Positions 41,283 to 50,567 of a stretch of DNA of 64,000 nucleotides are shown here, piece by piece. The DNA is from Martinezella hainanensis (GTDB lineage: Bacteria; Pseudomonadota; Alphaproteobacteria; Rhizobiales; Rhizobiaceae). Position 1 is the stretch's first letter. Each line of letters opens with the position of its first letter. The notes beneath the pieces were generated by a model. The model made no database searches. It was not told the DNA's origin and saw nothing but the letters and a program-made list of their open reading frames with translations. Position numbers and translations under genes: made by a program. The DNA lies in NCBI RefSeq assembly GCF_900094555.1, contig NZ_FMAC01000006.1, forward strand, positions 434,001 to 498,000. The letters are read 5' to 3'.

Positions 41283-43775
41283 ATGAATAGTTCAGTTCGG
41301 CCATTGGATTTATCGACTGTCATATCTCTGCCTATCGAGGGCATGACTTGTGCATCCTGCGTGGGTAGCGTCGAGCGCGCCTTGAAGAACGTGCCGGGCG
41401 TCGATGCAGTATCGGTCAATCTCGCCACCGAAAAGGCGAGCATCACGACACACGCAGGCATCGATCACGCGGCACTCGTCCGGGCCGTCGAAAATGTCGG
41501 CTATTCCGTCCCGGAGAATTTCACCGCTGCGACAGGTTCCGTCGAGCTTTCGATCGAGGGTATGACCTGCGCCTCGTGCGTCGGCAGCGTCGAACGCGCC
41601 CTGAAAACCGTGCCTGGCGTGAGTGAGGCCACCGTTAACCTTGCAACCGAGCGGGCCACGATCAAAGGGGCGGCGGACGCGGCAAGCCTGATCGCAGCGG
41701 TCGAGAACGCCGGCTACGAGGCGAAAATTATAAGCGCCGACCGAGGGGACGAAGAGGCTGGGCGCGCGCAGAAGAAGGACGCCGAACGGCGAGAGCTCAC
41801 CCGCGATTTCATCGTTGCCGCGATTTTGACGACGCCGGTCTTTCTCCTGGAGATGGGATCGCACCTCATTCCCGGCGTCCACGGTCTGATGGCAGAGACG
41901 ATCGGGATGCAGCGGAGCTGGTACATCCAGCTTGCGCTGACGACGCTCGTCCTTTTCGTTCCCGGCATACGCTTCTACCAGAAGGGACTTCCTGCGCTCC
42001 TGCGCCTTGCGCCCGACATGAACTCGCTGGTCGCCGTCGGCTCATTGGCAGCCTATGGCTATTCGCTAGTTGCGACCTTCGCGCCTGGCCTGCTGCCATC
42101 GGGCACAATCAACGTCTATTTCGAAGCGGCGGCCGTCATCGTGACGCTCATCCTGCTCGGCCGACTGCTCGAAGCCCGGGCCAAGGGACGCACCTCCGAA
42201 GCAATCAAACGCCTGGTCAACCTACAGGCCAAGACCGCGCGCGTCCGGCGCGATGGCAGGGCCGCCGATCTACCGATCGGTTCGGTCGTTTCCGGCGATA
42301 TCGTCGAGGTTCGTCCAGGCGAACGGGTACCGGTCGATGGCGAACTCATCGAGGGCGAGAGCTATGTCGACGAATCGATGATCACAGGTGAGCCCATCCC
42401 GGCCCTGAAGACGATTGGCAGTAACGTGGTTGGCGGCACGGTCAACCAGAAGGGCGCCTTTGCCTTCCAAGCGACCGCCGTCGGCGGCAATACGGTGCTG
42501 TCGCAGATCATTCGCATGGTCGAGGAGGCACAGGGCTCGAAGCTGCCGATCCAGGCCATGGTCGATAAAGTGACCATGTGGTTCGTACCAGCCGTGATGG
42601 CCGTGGCCGCCGTCACCTTCGCAGCCTGGCTCCATTTCGGTCCGTCACCCGCTCTCAGCTTTGCGCTGGTCAATGCAGTCGCCGTGCTGATCATCGCCTG
42701 CCCCTGCGCCATGGGGCTTGCCACCCCCACCTCGATCATGGTCGGCACCGGCCGCGGTGCGGAGCTGGGCGTGCTCTTCCGCAAGGGCGAAGCCCTGCAG
42801 CTGCTCAAGGACGCGAGCGTTGTCGCCGTCGACAAGACAGGCACCCTGACTGAGGGCAAGCCGGCGCTGACCGACCTGGAACCGGCGGCGGGCTTCGACC
42901 GCTCCGGCGTGCTGCGCCTGGTGGCGGCGGCAGAAGCAAAGTCTGAGCATCCGATTGCCCGGGCGATCGTCGAGGCGGCGATCTCCGAGGATCTGACGCT
43001 GCCAAGTGTATCGGATTTCGAATCGGTGACAGGCTTCGGCGTTCGGGCGACGGCCGGCGACAAACGTGTCGAGATCGGCGCGGATCGCTACATGGCCGAG
43101 CTCGGACTTGACGTCACAGGCTTCCGCGAAGTCGCCGAACGTCTCGGCAACGAGGGCAAGTCGCCGCTTTATGCCGCGATCGACGGCAAGCTCGCCGCAA
43201 TCATTGCCGTCGCCGATCCGATCAAGGAAACGACGCCGGCAGCGATCAAGGCGATGCACGATCTCGGCCTGAAGGTCGCAATGATTACCGGCGATAATGC
43301 TCGCACGGCCAAGGCCATCGCCGCACGGCTTGGCATCGATGAGGTCGTGGCCGAAGTGCTGCCCGACGGCAAGGTCGAGGCCGTTCGCCGGCTCAAGCGC
43401 CAGCACGGCAAGGTGGCCTTCGTCGGCGATGGCATCAACGATGCGCCGGCTCTAGCCGAGGCCGACGTCGGTCTTGCGATCGGCACCGGCACGGATATAG
43501 CCATCGAGGCGGCCGACGTCGTCCTGATGTCGGGAAGCCTACAGGGCGTGCCGAACGCCATTGCCCTGTCCAAGGCGACGATCGGCAACATCAGACAAAA
43601 CCTCTTCTGGGCCTTCGCTTATAACACGGCCCTGATCCCGGTCGCTGCCGGCGCCCTCTATCCGGCCTTCGGCATCTTGCTCTCGCCGGTCTTTGCCGCC
43701 GGCGCCATGGCCTTGTCGAGCGTCTTCGTGCTCGGCAATGCGCTGCGGCTACGTCGCTTCAGGGTCATCAACTAG
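41283..43775 (+). CDS. copA: Cu(I)-exporting P-type ATPase (CopA)
   Basis: An 830-residue P1B-1 ATPase that pumps Cu(I) from the cytoplasm. Two N-terminal HMA domains have CASC at residues 23-26 and 96-99, each within IEGMTCASCVGSVERALK. Eight membrane helices follow; the ion site is CPC (473-475). The phosphorylation loop is Asp517 in DKTGTLTEG, and the hinge is GDGINDAP with Asp716 and Asp720. The actuator TGEP lies near residue 370. The frame opens at 41208, but ATG 41283 with AAAGGA upstream is preferred. It is followed by cueR after 56 bases, on the same strand. Confidence 0.93.
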   Translation: MNSSVRPLDLSTVISLPIEGMTCASCVGSVERALKNVPGVDAVSVNLATEKASITTHAGIDHAALVRAVENVGYSVPENFTAATGSVELSIEGMTCASCVGSVERALKTVPGVSEATVNLATERATIKGAADAASLIAAVENAGYEAKIISADRGDEEAGRAQKKDAERRELTRDFIVAAILTTPVFLLEMGSHLIPGVHGLMAETIGMQRSWYIQLALTTLVLFVPGIRFYQKGLPALLRLAPDMNSLVAVGSLAAYGYSLVATFAPGLLPSGTINVYFEAAAVIVTLILLGRLLEARAKGRTSEAIKRLVNLQAKTARVRRDGRAADLPIGSVVSGDIVEVRPGERVPVDGELIEGESYVDESMITGEPIPALKTIGSNVVGGTVNQKGAFAFQATAVGGNTVLSQIIRMVEEAQGSKLPIQAMVDKVTMWFVPAVMAVAAVTFAAWLHFGPSPALSFALVNAVAVLIIACPCAMGLATPTSIMVGTGRGAELGVLFRKGEALQLLKDASVVAVDKTGTLTEGKPALTDLEPAAGFDRSGVLRLVAAAEAKSEHPIARAIVEAAISEDLTLPSVSDFESVTGFGVRATAGDKRVEIGADRYMAELGLDVTGFREVAERLGNEGKSPLYAAIDGKLAAIIAVADPIKETTPAAIKAMHDLGLKVAMITGDNARTAKAIAARLGIDEVVAEVLPDGKVEAVRRLKRQHGKVAFVGDGINDAPALAEADVGLAIGTGTDIAIEAADVVLMSGSLQGVPNAIALSKATIGNIRQNLFWAFAYNTALIPVAAGALYPAFGILLSPVFAAGAMALSSVFVLGNALRLRRFRVIN

Positions 43776-43831
43776 CAATCGGACGCGGCCGGTCCTTTTC
43801 GGGCCGGCTGCCTTATGTCAGGAGAACATTC

Positions 43832-44281
43832 ATGAATATCGGGCAGGCAGCAAAGGCATCGGGCGTCTCGGCCAAGATGATCCGCTATTACGAAGAGACC
43901 GGCCTCATTCCGGCGGCCGGCAGAACCGCGTCGGGCTATCGCGACTATTCGGATACCGACGTCCACATGCTGCGCTTCATCCGCCGGGCGCGCGATCTCG
44001 GCTTTGCCGTCACCGAAATCAGTGAGCTTTTGGAACTTTGGCGCGACGAAACCCGCCAGAGCGCGGAGGTCAAGCGCCTGGCTCAGGGCCATATCGAAGC
44101 GCTGAAGAAAAAGATCGCCGACCTGCAGGATATGGAGCATACGCTCACCATGCTCGTGAATGCCTGCCAGGGCGACCATCGCCCGCATTGCCCGATCCTG
44201 CAGCGGCTCGAGACCGATCAGGAAGACGAAAGCCCGGCGATCCGGCCGCGGACCGGCGCAATCCCGCGGCCCCTGCAGTGA
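43832..44281 (+). CDS. cueR: Copper-responsive MerR-type activator (CueR)
   Basis: A 149-residue MerR regulator. The winged HTH is MNIGQAAKASGVSAKMIRYY, then EETGLIPAAGRTASGYRDYS. A dimerisation helix follows. The metal-binding loop has Cys112 and Cys120 (CQGDHRPHC), the same C-x7-C spacing as E. coli CueR, which marks Cu(I)/Ag(I)/Au(I) sensing. It should act on the two MerR-type operators at 41168-41244. A C-terminal tail of about 25 residues beyond the core is longer than in E. coli. It probably shares an mRNA with copA. Confidence 0.93.
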   Translation: MNIGQAAKASGVSAKMIRYYEETGLIPAAGRTASGYRDYSDTDVHMLRFIRRARDLGFAVTEISELLELWRDETRQSAEVKRLAQGHIEALKKKIADLQDMEHTLTMLVNACQGDHRPHCPILQRLETDQEDESPAIRPRTGAIPRPLQ

Positions 44282-44576
44282 GAGCGGACCCGGCGATGTA
44301 ACCGCCATCGATTCGGCGGCGCTGCAGCTTTCCGGCCTGCGGCCTCTACAGGACTGGCGGCGGGTGCCTGCCAGCCTGGATAGCAATTCCCATATGCAGA
44401 TCCTTTTACAACAGCGTCCTGCTGCGGTTCGTCAGCGCGCTTGTTGCCGACCCTCGACGCTCGGCCTCTCGGCGGGCGGCCGATGCCAGTCGATCCGCGA
44501 GATCTCGGACTGCGAAGAATTCAGGAAGAAGCCGTCGAAGTGAGGCGGGGCACGAGAATTGCGTCTATCGGTACAC

Positions 44577-46019
44577 TCAGCCCTCGCTCGGCGCACGGGT
44601 TGTCAATATATCGCCGATCGCTGGACCATCTTCGATGGTGCCGTCTTGACCGCGGCGATATTTGACCCCGACCTCACAGGCGTGCGGCGCCATCTTCCAG
44701 ATCCAGCCCTTGAGGTGACGGCCGGTGTCGGGAGGCGAGTAAAGCGGCATGTTGAAGCGCAGTCCGTCATCCTCGCCGAGATCGAGCGTGCACATGACCG
44801 TGCCTTCGCCATCGTCCTCTTCGTCAAGATTTGGATCGGCGACATGGGTGATCGTGGTACGAAGCGGCTCGACATGGATCATGGCCTGCAGGATGTGCGG
44901 AAGATCGTCAAAGGGCGGAGCCGCGCGGCCATCGCTCGGCTCTTCCACGAAAGCCTCATGTAGTGTGACCCGGCGGAAATAATATTCGCTGCGCCCCATT
45001 TTGTCCCAGCCGCCGATCGCCGTTGCGATATCGCCCAGCTCGTAGACGCGCAGCAGGAGGCTGGTTTCGCCCGAATGCATTGCCACGAGACGGTCGTCAT
45101 TGTCGTCGCCACCCGAGGAATCGGCGCGCAAGACGATGTCGAGCGCAACGATCTCGTCACCGTCGGCATTGCCTGAGATTTCGTAGGTCCCGGTGTAGAA
45201 ACGCACGTCGACCCGTTCCAAACTCCGATAATGGATACGCCAGAACAACAGGCTGTAGCGCCCATCTGGTCGGAGCGCCAAGAGCCTGTGCCAGTCGATA
45301 TAGGAAGACAGATATAAGCCGGCTAAGCCTTGCCCGTCTGCGATATCCTCAAATGTGGTGCGATGTTCGACCGGCAGGGCATCGGCCACGGTCGTCGGCT
45401 TCTCGGCTGTCGGCTTCGGCGGATCGACGGCGTCGCGAAGACGCCGATGCATCTCGAAGGCATCGACCTTTGCGATCCGCAGCATCTGCATCGAAAACAG
45501 CATCTGGTCGATTTCATAGACTTCACCCGGTGAAAGCGCCCCACAGTCCTTACGTGCCGATTGTACCAATGTCGGCGAAATGAGGGATTCAAGCGACTGC
45601 CTGTCGCAAAGAAACCGATTGAAGAACTCGTCGAGGCTCCAGGCCAGGTCGCTCGTCCTTTTCGATACAGGATCGATGAAGACAACATCCTCGTCGGTTG
45701 CCGTCAGCTTGCGGTAATAGAGAAGGACGCCGAAGGGCGTCAGCGCAATCGGGATGCGCCGCACATCATCCGGCGGCGAAACGATCCAACGGTGAAGCAC
45801 GGCCTGCCAAGGCCGCGGGTCGATCAGCGCGAGTTGCATATCGCCATAAAATCCGACCCCCTTGCGGCGCCACAATTCGAGAAGGCTGGCGGGAAGAACG
45901 CCTTCATAAGCGGCGACAAGCTCACTGTCGGCTCGGGAAACCTGCCGCGATGGCGGATGCGCTTCGATAAAGCAGTGAAGAGCGGGGCGGCGAAATGGGA
46001 GAACAAGACGATCAAACAT
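44577..46019 (-). CDS. GAD-like/DUF1851-type protein (possible orphan immunity protein) with a long C-terminal extension
   Basis: About 480 residues. The N-terminal 85 residues resemble the GAD-like domain (ELVAAYEGVLPASLLELWRR, then FYGDMQLALIDPRPW). The next part resembles the DUF1851 domain, known in the type VI secretion immunity protein Tdi1 (SLDEFFNRFLCDRQSLESLI, then YEIDQMLFSMQMLRIAKVDA). The remaining 270 residues are of unknown type, rich in acidic residues, and carry EISGNADGDEIVALDIV. No toxin gene is adjacent. The start is uncertain: ATG 46097, 46046 and 46019 are possible and none has a good ribosome-binding site. It follows the LysR gene on the same strand. Confidence 0.6.
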   Translation of the reverse strand: MFDRLVLPFRRPALHCFIEAHPPSRQVSRADSELVAAYEGVLPASLLELWRRKGVGFYGDMQLALIDPRPWQAVLHRWIVSPPDDVRRIPIALTPFGVLLYYRKLTATDEDVVFIDPVSKRTSDLAWSLDEFFNRFLCDRQSLESLISPTLVQSARKDCGALSPGEVYEIDQMLFSMQMLRIAKVDAFEMHRRLRDAVDPPKPTAEKPTTVADALPVEHRTTFEDIADGQGLAGLYLSSYIDWHRLLALRPDGRYSLLFWRIHYRSLERVDVRFYTGTYEISGNADGDEIVALDIVLRADSSGGDDNDDRLVAMHSGETSLLLRVYELGDIATAIGGWDKMGRSEYYFRRVTLHEAFVEEPSDGRAAPPFDDLPHILQAMIHVEPLRTTITHVADPNLDEEDDGEGTVMCTLDLGEDDGLRFNMPLYSPPDTGRHLKGWIWKMAPHACEVGVKYRRGQDGTIEDGPAIGDILTTRAPSEG

Positions 46020-46115
46020 AAGTTGTATATGGACGGCAGCATCCATCGGACAAGATGCCCGATCGCTCAGCCACACATACACCTTCCCGTCGCCCATGTG
46101 ATCGGGGCGACAGGC

Positions 46116-47024
46116 TCAGACTTCCCCGTCAAGGAATTGCCGGAGGCGCGGCACGACGAAATCGAGGAAGACGCGCACGCGCTGCGGCATGCGAGCACCT
46201 CCCAGGAAGACCGCGTGAATCTGCTCTTCATCCGGCTCGACGACATCGGCGAGCACCTCGATGAGACGGCCGGCCGCAATGTCGGCCCGGACGTGATAGT
46301 CACCCATGCGGGCAAGCCCCACACCTGCCAGCGTCATACGCCGCACGGTTTCGCCATTGTTGGCAAGCAGCGAACTCGTCATGGCACGATCGACGATGCG
46401 GCCGCTTTCCCTAACCGGCCAGACGGGCGCAAGGCGGCGGAAATTAAATCCCAGGCAATTGTGCCGTGAGAGATCATCGACCGTCAGCGGTATTCCACAA
46501 CGATCGAGATAACTGGGCGCGGCGACGATCTTGCGGCGAGCAATGCCGATGCGGCGCGCTATCATTCCCGAATCCGGCAGGGATCCCACCCGGAAGGCAA
46601 TGTCGGTCCGGTCGAGATAGAGGTCGACGATTTCATCGGATAGCGAAAGGTCGACCACGACATTGGGGTAGATCCGCCAGAATTCCGGCAAGAGCGGCTC
46701 GAGGCCGAGCACGCCCAGGGCTACCGAGATGTTGACCCGCAGGGTGCCACCTGTCGTCGTCGCACCCTGCGCCAGCTCCTGTTCGACCTCGTCGAGATCG
46801 TGCAGCAGGGCCTGGCTGCGCTCATAATAGATCCGACCCTCCAAGGTCAGCGACAGCCGGCGGGTGGAACGCTCGACAAGCCGCACGCCGAGTCTTGCTT
46901 CGATGCGTGAGATCAGCTTGCTGACGGTTGACGGCGTCATGCGCAGCAAGCGTGCCGCTTCGGAAAAGCTACCGGCTTCCACCACGCGAAGAAATACCTG
47001 CATCTCGCCCGCACGATTGTCCAT
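46116..47024 (-). CDS. LysR-type transcriptional regulator, divergent from an aldo/keto reductase
   Basis: A 302-residue LysR regulator. HTH: GEMQVFLRVVEAGSFSEAAR, then PSTVSKLISRIEARLGVRLV and ERSTRRLSLTLEGRIYYERS. The effector domain is complete. It is divergent from the aldo/keto reductase and MFS genes, with a 167-base gap that contains a perfect TTTCACA-N5-TGTGAAA dyad at 47047-47065. This subgroup of LysR proteins commonly controls a neighbouring oxidoreductase. Confidence 0.88.
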   Translation of the reverse strand: MDNRAGEMQVFLRVVEAGSFSEAARLLRMTPSTVSKLISRIEARLGVRLVERSTRRLSLTLEGRIYYERSQALLHDLDEVEQELAQGATTTGGTLRVNISVALGVLGLEPLLPEFWRIYPNVVVDLSLSDEIVDLYLDRTDIAFRVGSLPDSGMIARRIGIARRKIVAAPSYLDRCGIPLTVDDLSRHNCLGFNFRRLAPVWPVRESGRIVDRAMTSSLLANNGETVRRMTLAGVGLARMGDYHVRADIAAGRLIEVLADVVEPDEEQIHAVFLGGARMPQRVRVFLDFVVPRLRQFLDGEV

Positions 47025-47046
47025 GAAACACCCGTCTTTGATTTTG

Positions 47047-47065
47047 TTTCACAAATAATGTGAAA
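47047..47065. promoter_or_regulatory. Candidate LysR operator of the aldo/keto reductase
   Basis: TTTCACA and TGTGAAA form a perfect 7-bp inverted repeat around AATAA, in the LysR-reductase gap, 22 bases before the LysR start. It meets the T-N11-A rule for LysR sites. Confidence 0.55.
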
Positions 47066-47191
47066 ACTCACCCAATTATCAAGTGCGAATGCTCCCTCTA
47101 TTTCATAGGCCGAAGAGATTGCGCCCTCGAATCCGGCGCTCGATCCATTCAAGGCGGCCAAAGCCGCCGAGGCTTTCAAAAGGAGTTTTCG

Positions 47192-48016
47192 ATGCTCACC
47201 GTTACTGCCCATGGCGCAACAATTCCCGCGCTCGGCTTCGGCGTCTTCCGTATGTCGGACGCAGAAGTGGAGCGCGTCATCCCGGCCGCACTGGAGGCCG
47301 GTTTCCGTCATTTCGACACCGCACAGATCTACCAGAACGAGGAAGCGCTCGGCCGAGCCCTTCAATCGGCCGGCGCACGACGCGACGACCTGTTCCTGAC
47401 CACGAAGGTCTGGGTCGACAATTATAGCAACGAGAAGTTCGCCGCTTCGGTCGAAGAGAGCCTCGACAAGCTCAAGACCGACCGGGTCGATCTGCTCCTG
47501 CTGCACTGGCCGACCGACAAGGTGTCGGTCGCCGACCAGATCGAGATGCTGAACACGGTGAAGGCCGCCGGCAAGACCCGTTTCGTCGGCGTCAGCAACC
47601 AGAATATCGCGCAGATGCGCGAATCGGTCAGGCTTTCCAGCACGCCGATCGTGACCAATCAGGTCGAGATCCACCCCTACCTGCCCCAGCACGCGCTCGC
47701 CGCAGTCGCAAAGGCAAGCGGTCTTGCGATCACCGCTTATTACGGCATGGCCGACGGCGCGGTGCCGAAGGATCAGGTGCTGCAGCAAATCGGCGCCCGA
47801 TACGGCAAGAGCGCTGCGCAGGTCGGCCTACGCTGGCTGATCCAGCAGGGTCACATCGCCCTCTCCAAGACCGCCAATCCCGCGCGCGCCAAGGAGAACA
47901 TCGCGATCTTCGACTTCAACCTCGACGAGGCCGATATGGCCGCCATCGCCAATCTCGCTCGTCCGGATGGCCGGATCGTCAGCCCTCCCGGCCTTGCTCC
48001 GGAATGGGATGTCTAA
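47192..48016 (+). CDS. Aldo/keto reductase (2,5-diketogluconate reductase B-like)
   Basis: A 274-residue NADPH-dependent reductase with a TIM-barrel fold. The catalytic tetrad is present: Asp42 and Tyr47 in FDTAQIYQNE, Lys72 in TTKVW, His105 in LLLHWP. The pattern SLDKLKTDRVDLLLLHWP and the C-terminal SKTANPARAKENIAIFDF match the DkgB-like group. The frame opens upstream at 47060, but ATG 47192 has AAAAGGAG 7 bases before it. It is followed after 12 bases by an MFS gene, so the two form an operon under the divergent LysR regulator. Confidence 0.87.
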   Translation: MLTVTAHGATIPALGFGVFRMSDAEVERVIPAALEAGFRHFDTAQIYQNEEALGRALQSAGARRDDLFLTTKVWVDNYSNEKFAASVEESLDKLKTDRVDLLLLHWPTDKVSVADQIEMLNTVKAAGKTRFVGVSNQNIAQMRESVRLSSTPIVTNQVEIHPYLPQHALAAVAKASGLAITAYYGMADGAVPKDQVLQQIGARYGKSAAQVGLRWLIQQGHIALSKTANPARAKENIAIFDFNLDEADMAAIANLARPDGRIVSPPGLAPEWDV

Positions 48017-48028
48017 GGAGATTTTAAC

Positions 48029-49240
48029 ATGAACGCCCACGTTTCGACGGCCGAAAAGGCGCAAACATCCTCTCATGCGCAATGGGCGCTTCTCGCCCTT
48101 GCAATCGGCGCCTTTGGCATCGGTACAACCGAGTTTTCGCCGATGGGGCTTCTCCCGGTGATCGCCAAAGGGGTCGACGTCTCGATCCCGACCGCCGGCC
48201 TCCTGATCAGTGCCTATGCGATCGGCGTCATGGTTGGTGCGCCCTTCATGACGCTGGCTTTCAGCCGCTTCGGCAAGCGCACCGCGCTGATGCTGCTGAT
48301 GAGCATCTTCACGGTCGGCAATCTCATGTCGGCCATGGCGCCCGGCTATTTCACACTGCTGCTTGCCCGGCTCGTCACGAGTCTCAATCACGGCGCCTTC
48401 TTCGGTCTCGGTGCCGTCGTGGCGGCAAGCGTGGTACCGAAGGAAAAGCAGGCAAGTGCGGTCGCAGCCATGTTCATGGGACTGACAATCGCCAATATCG
48501 GCGGCGTTCCGGCCGCGACCTGGGTCGGTCAGGCAATCGGTTGGCGCATGGCCTTTGCCGGGACGGCTTTGATTGGCGTCGCCGCCATCGCGGCGCTGTG
48601 GATCGCTCTTCCGAAAGGCGAGCGCGGTGCGATGCCCGATGTCAGGAGGGAGTTGGCCGTGCTTACTCATCCTACGGTGCTCATTGCCATGGCAACCACC
48701 GTCATGGGTGCAGGCGCGATGTTCTCGCTGTACACCTATGTTGCTCCGGCGCTCACCGAACTCACTGGCGCATCCAATAGCTTCGTGACCCTCGGGCTGG
48801 TCCTGATCGGCGTCGGCTTCACGATCGGCAACTGGCTGGGCGGCCGGCTGGCCGACTGGTCGCTCGACGGCGCAACCAAGATCTTCCTGGCTCTGCTCGC
48901 GGCCATCATGTTCGTGCTGCCGCTCGCGATGGTCACCCACGTGGGTGCCGCCATCGGCCTGCTTCTTTGGGGTGGCGCAGCATTTGCCATCGTCCCGCCC
49001 GTGCAGATGCGCGTCATGGAAGCAGCAGCAGAGGCCCCGGGCCTTGCTTCCTCCATCAATGTCGGGGCCTTCAACCTCGGCAATGCCTTGGGGGCTGCAA
49101 CCGGTGCTGCCGTGATCAGCCTTGGCTTCGGCTATGCGGCGGTTTCGATCGCTGGTGGCCTGCTCGCCGCAGCCGGCCTGGCGCTGGTGTTGATCGGCAC
49201 CCGCAGATCGTCGTCGCTCCCGGCAAATTGCGGCGCCTGA
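48029..49240 (+). CDS. MFS transporter (AraJ/arabinose-efflux-like)
   Basis: A 403-residue inner-membrane transporter with twelve predicted helices. The N-terminal part is LALAIGAFGIGTTEFSPMGL, then LLPVIAKGVDVSIPTAGLLI, characteristic of the AraJ/YdhP-type drug-proton antiporters (COG2814 group). It is co-directional with the aldo/keto reductase, 12 bases downstream. Two hairpins follow at 49263-49332. The reductase-efflux pair could detoxify and export a common reactive compound; this is inference. Confidence 0.87.
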   Translation: MNAHVSTAEKAQTSSHAQWALLALAIGAFGIGTTEFSPMGLLPVIAKGVDVSIPTAGLLISAYAIGVMVGAPFMTLAFSRFGKRTALMLLMSIFTVGNLMSAMAPGYFTLLLARLVTSLNHGAFFGLGAVVAASVVPKEKQASAVAAMFMGLTIANIGGVPAATWVGQAIGWRMAFAGTALIGVAAIAALWIALPKGERGAMPDVRRELAVLTHPTVLIAMATTVMGAGAMFSLYTYVAPALTELTGASNSFVTLGLVLIGVGFTIGNWLGGRLADWSLDGATKIFLALLAAIMFVLPLAMVTHVGAAIGLLLWGGAAFAIVPPVQMRVMEAAAEAPGLASSINVGAFNLGNALGAATGAAVISLGFGYAAVSIAGGLLAAAGLALVLIGTRRSSSLPANCGA

Positions 49241-49262
49241 TCAATCCGCTGGCCGCCAATCA

Positions 49263-49332
49263 GGTATCGAGGTTTCTCGATACCCTGCCCACGAAAAGCG
49301 AGCCGTCTACGGTCTATTGCCGCAGACGGCTC
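49263..49332. terminator. Two consecutive hairpins between convergent genes
   Basis: GGTATCGAG-GTTT-CTCGATACC (49263-49284) is a perfect 9-bp stem. GAGCCGTCT (49300-49308) pairs perfectly with AGACGGCTC (49324-49332). They lie between the MFS gene (plus) and the hypothetical gene (minus). No strong T-runs; a bidirectional terminator is plausible. Confidence 0.55.
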
Positions 49333-49354
49333 AACCCAATCGAAGCAGCCATGT

Positions 49355-50374
49355 TCAAGGCAGCTTGATCTCGAGCGTGATCATGTAGTTGCTGTAGTTG
49401 GGAGCTGCCGGCGGCGGGTTATGGTTAGTGGCAGAGAAGATCGAATAGTCTGTTATGCGCGGAGGCGTGGATGGCGGCTTCACGTCCGGCCTCCAGGACG
49501 CCTTGATCGTTATCTTGTCCGTCGCGCGATAGGAAAGATTGAGCTCGCGGTTCCTGCTTGCGCCGTCCCGGGAATGCTTGCCTCCCACGGACCATTTGTC
49601 CCATGATGCGTCCAGGGTCTCGCTTATCTCCGTACCCTTGCGCTCATAGCTGCCACTCAGGGAAGAATTGTCACCCTTGGTCGACAGCTTGTAGAGCTGA
49701 TCCTGAACCTTGCCGTTGAAGTCCGTCGTTATCGTGGCACTGCCTTCGGTCTTGCCATCAGACGACCGCGCGTTGAGGTCGAAGATGATGGTCTTGTTGC
49801 CGACATAGACGCCGACATTCGGATTGAGCCCATTCGTCTTGAAGCCGATGTCGCTCTTGGCCTTCGAGTCGAGAACGATGGGACGCTCGGGCGACTGAAA
49901 ATACTTTCCAAGCAAATCCTGCTGGGGCTTGGTCGGCTCAACGGGTTTGCCCATCGGGTCGAAGGCACCCATGACCGTGCAGCGCTGGCCGCTCACCCAA
50001 CTGTTGACGGCAAAGATCAGATGTCCGTCATCGCCAATCGCGGCTACGCCCTGATGCAGGCTGTTCCTCAGATTATAGCGACCGCAGCAGGACAGGGAGT
50101 TGTCGCTCATCGCTTCGAAGGATCGGCCGGAAAAAAGCACGCCGGATGGCAATCCCGATGCAGCCTCGCTCCCAAGAATAGGGCAGCTGGAGAGCGGTAT
50201 CAGCCTATAGCTGTTCAAATCCGTTTGCGGCGTCTGGCCCGTTGGCCTGGTGAGCGGTGCTAATCCCATATCTGATCTGCCGTTTCTCGATCCGTTGACG
50301 AAGGATGAAAGATGAAATTCCCAAATCGCCATGCCGCTGGAGGACAGTGAGCGATACGATTTATGCGTGTCCAA
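49355..50374 (-). CDS. Hypothetical protein, beta-rich C-terminus
   Basis: Up to 339 residues. Not recognised. The frame opens at 50374, but internal ATGs at 50332 and 50269 are possible starts. No signal peptide is obvious at any of them. The C-terminal half is rich in alternating strands and polar turns (TIIFDLNARSSDGKTEGSAT, then KVQDQLYKLSTKGDNSSLSG and ITDYSIFSATN), as in secreted beta-sandwich or outer-membrane-related proteins. The middle has paired cysteines (SLSCCGRY, QRCTV). It lies alone between two MFS genes. The coding call rests on frame length and codon pattern. Confidence 0.5.
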   Translation of the reverse strand: MDTHKSYRSLSSSGMAIWEFHLSSFVNGSRNGRSDMGLAPLTRPTGQTPQTDLNSYRLIPLSSCPILGSEAASGLPSGVLFSGRSFEAMSDNSLSCCGRYNLRNSLHQGVAAIGDDGHLIFAVNSWVSGQRCTVMGAFDPMGKPVEPTKPQQDLLGKYFQSPERPIVLDSKAKSDIGFKTNGLNPNVGVYVGNKTIIFDLNARSSDGKTEGSATITTDFNGKVQDQLYKLSTKGDNSSLSGSYERKGTEISETLDASWDKWSVGGKHSRDGASRNRELNLSYRATDKITIKASWRPDVKPPSTPPRITDYSIFSATNHNPPPAAPNYSNYMITLEIKLP

Positions 50375-50567
50375 CCCGTGGAGTTAGGTCAGCGAACTTA
50401 TTTGTCCAGACGGTCAATTTTGTTCTGACGGCACAGAGCCGGGCTGGCGGAATTGGCTTGAAGCCATGACCGCCTGATCATTTGACGCGGCTCGTATTGC
50501 CAGCACTAGTTGCTTTCGGATAGACCCTCTCCATCTCATCTGTGTTCAGATTCTCCGGAGCATCAAA

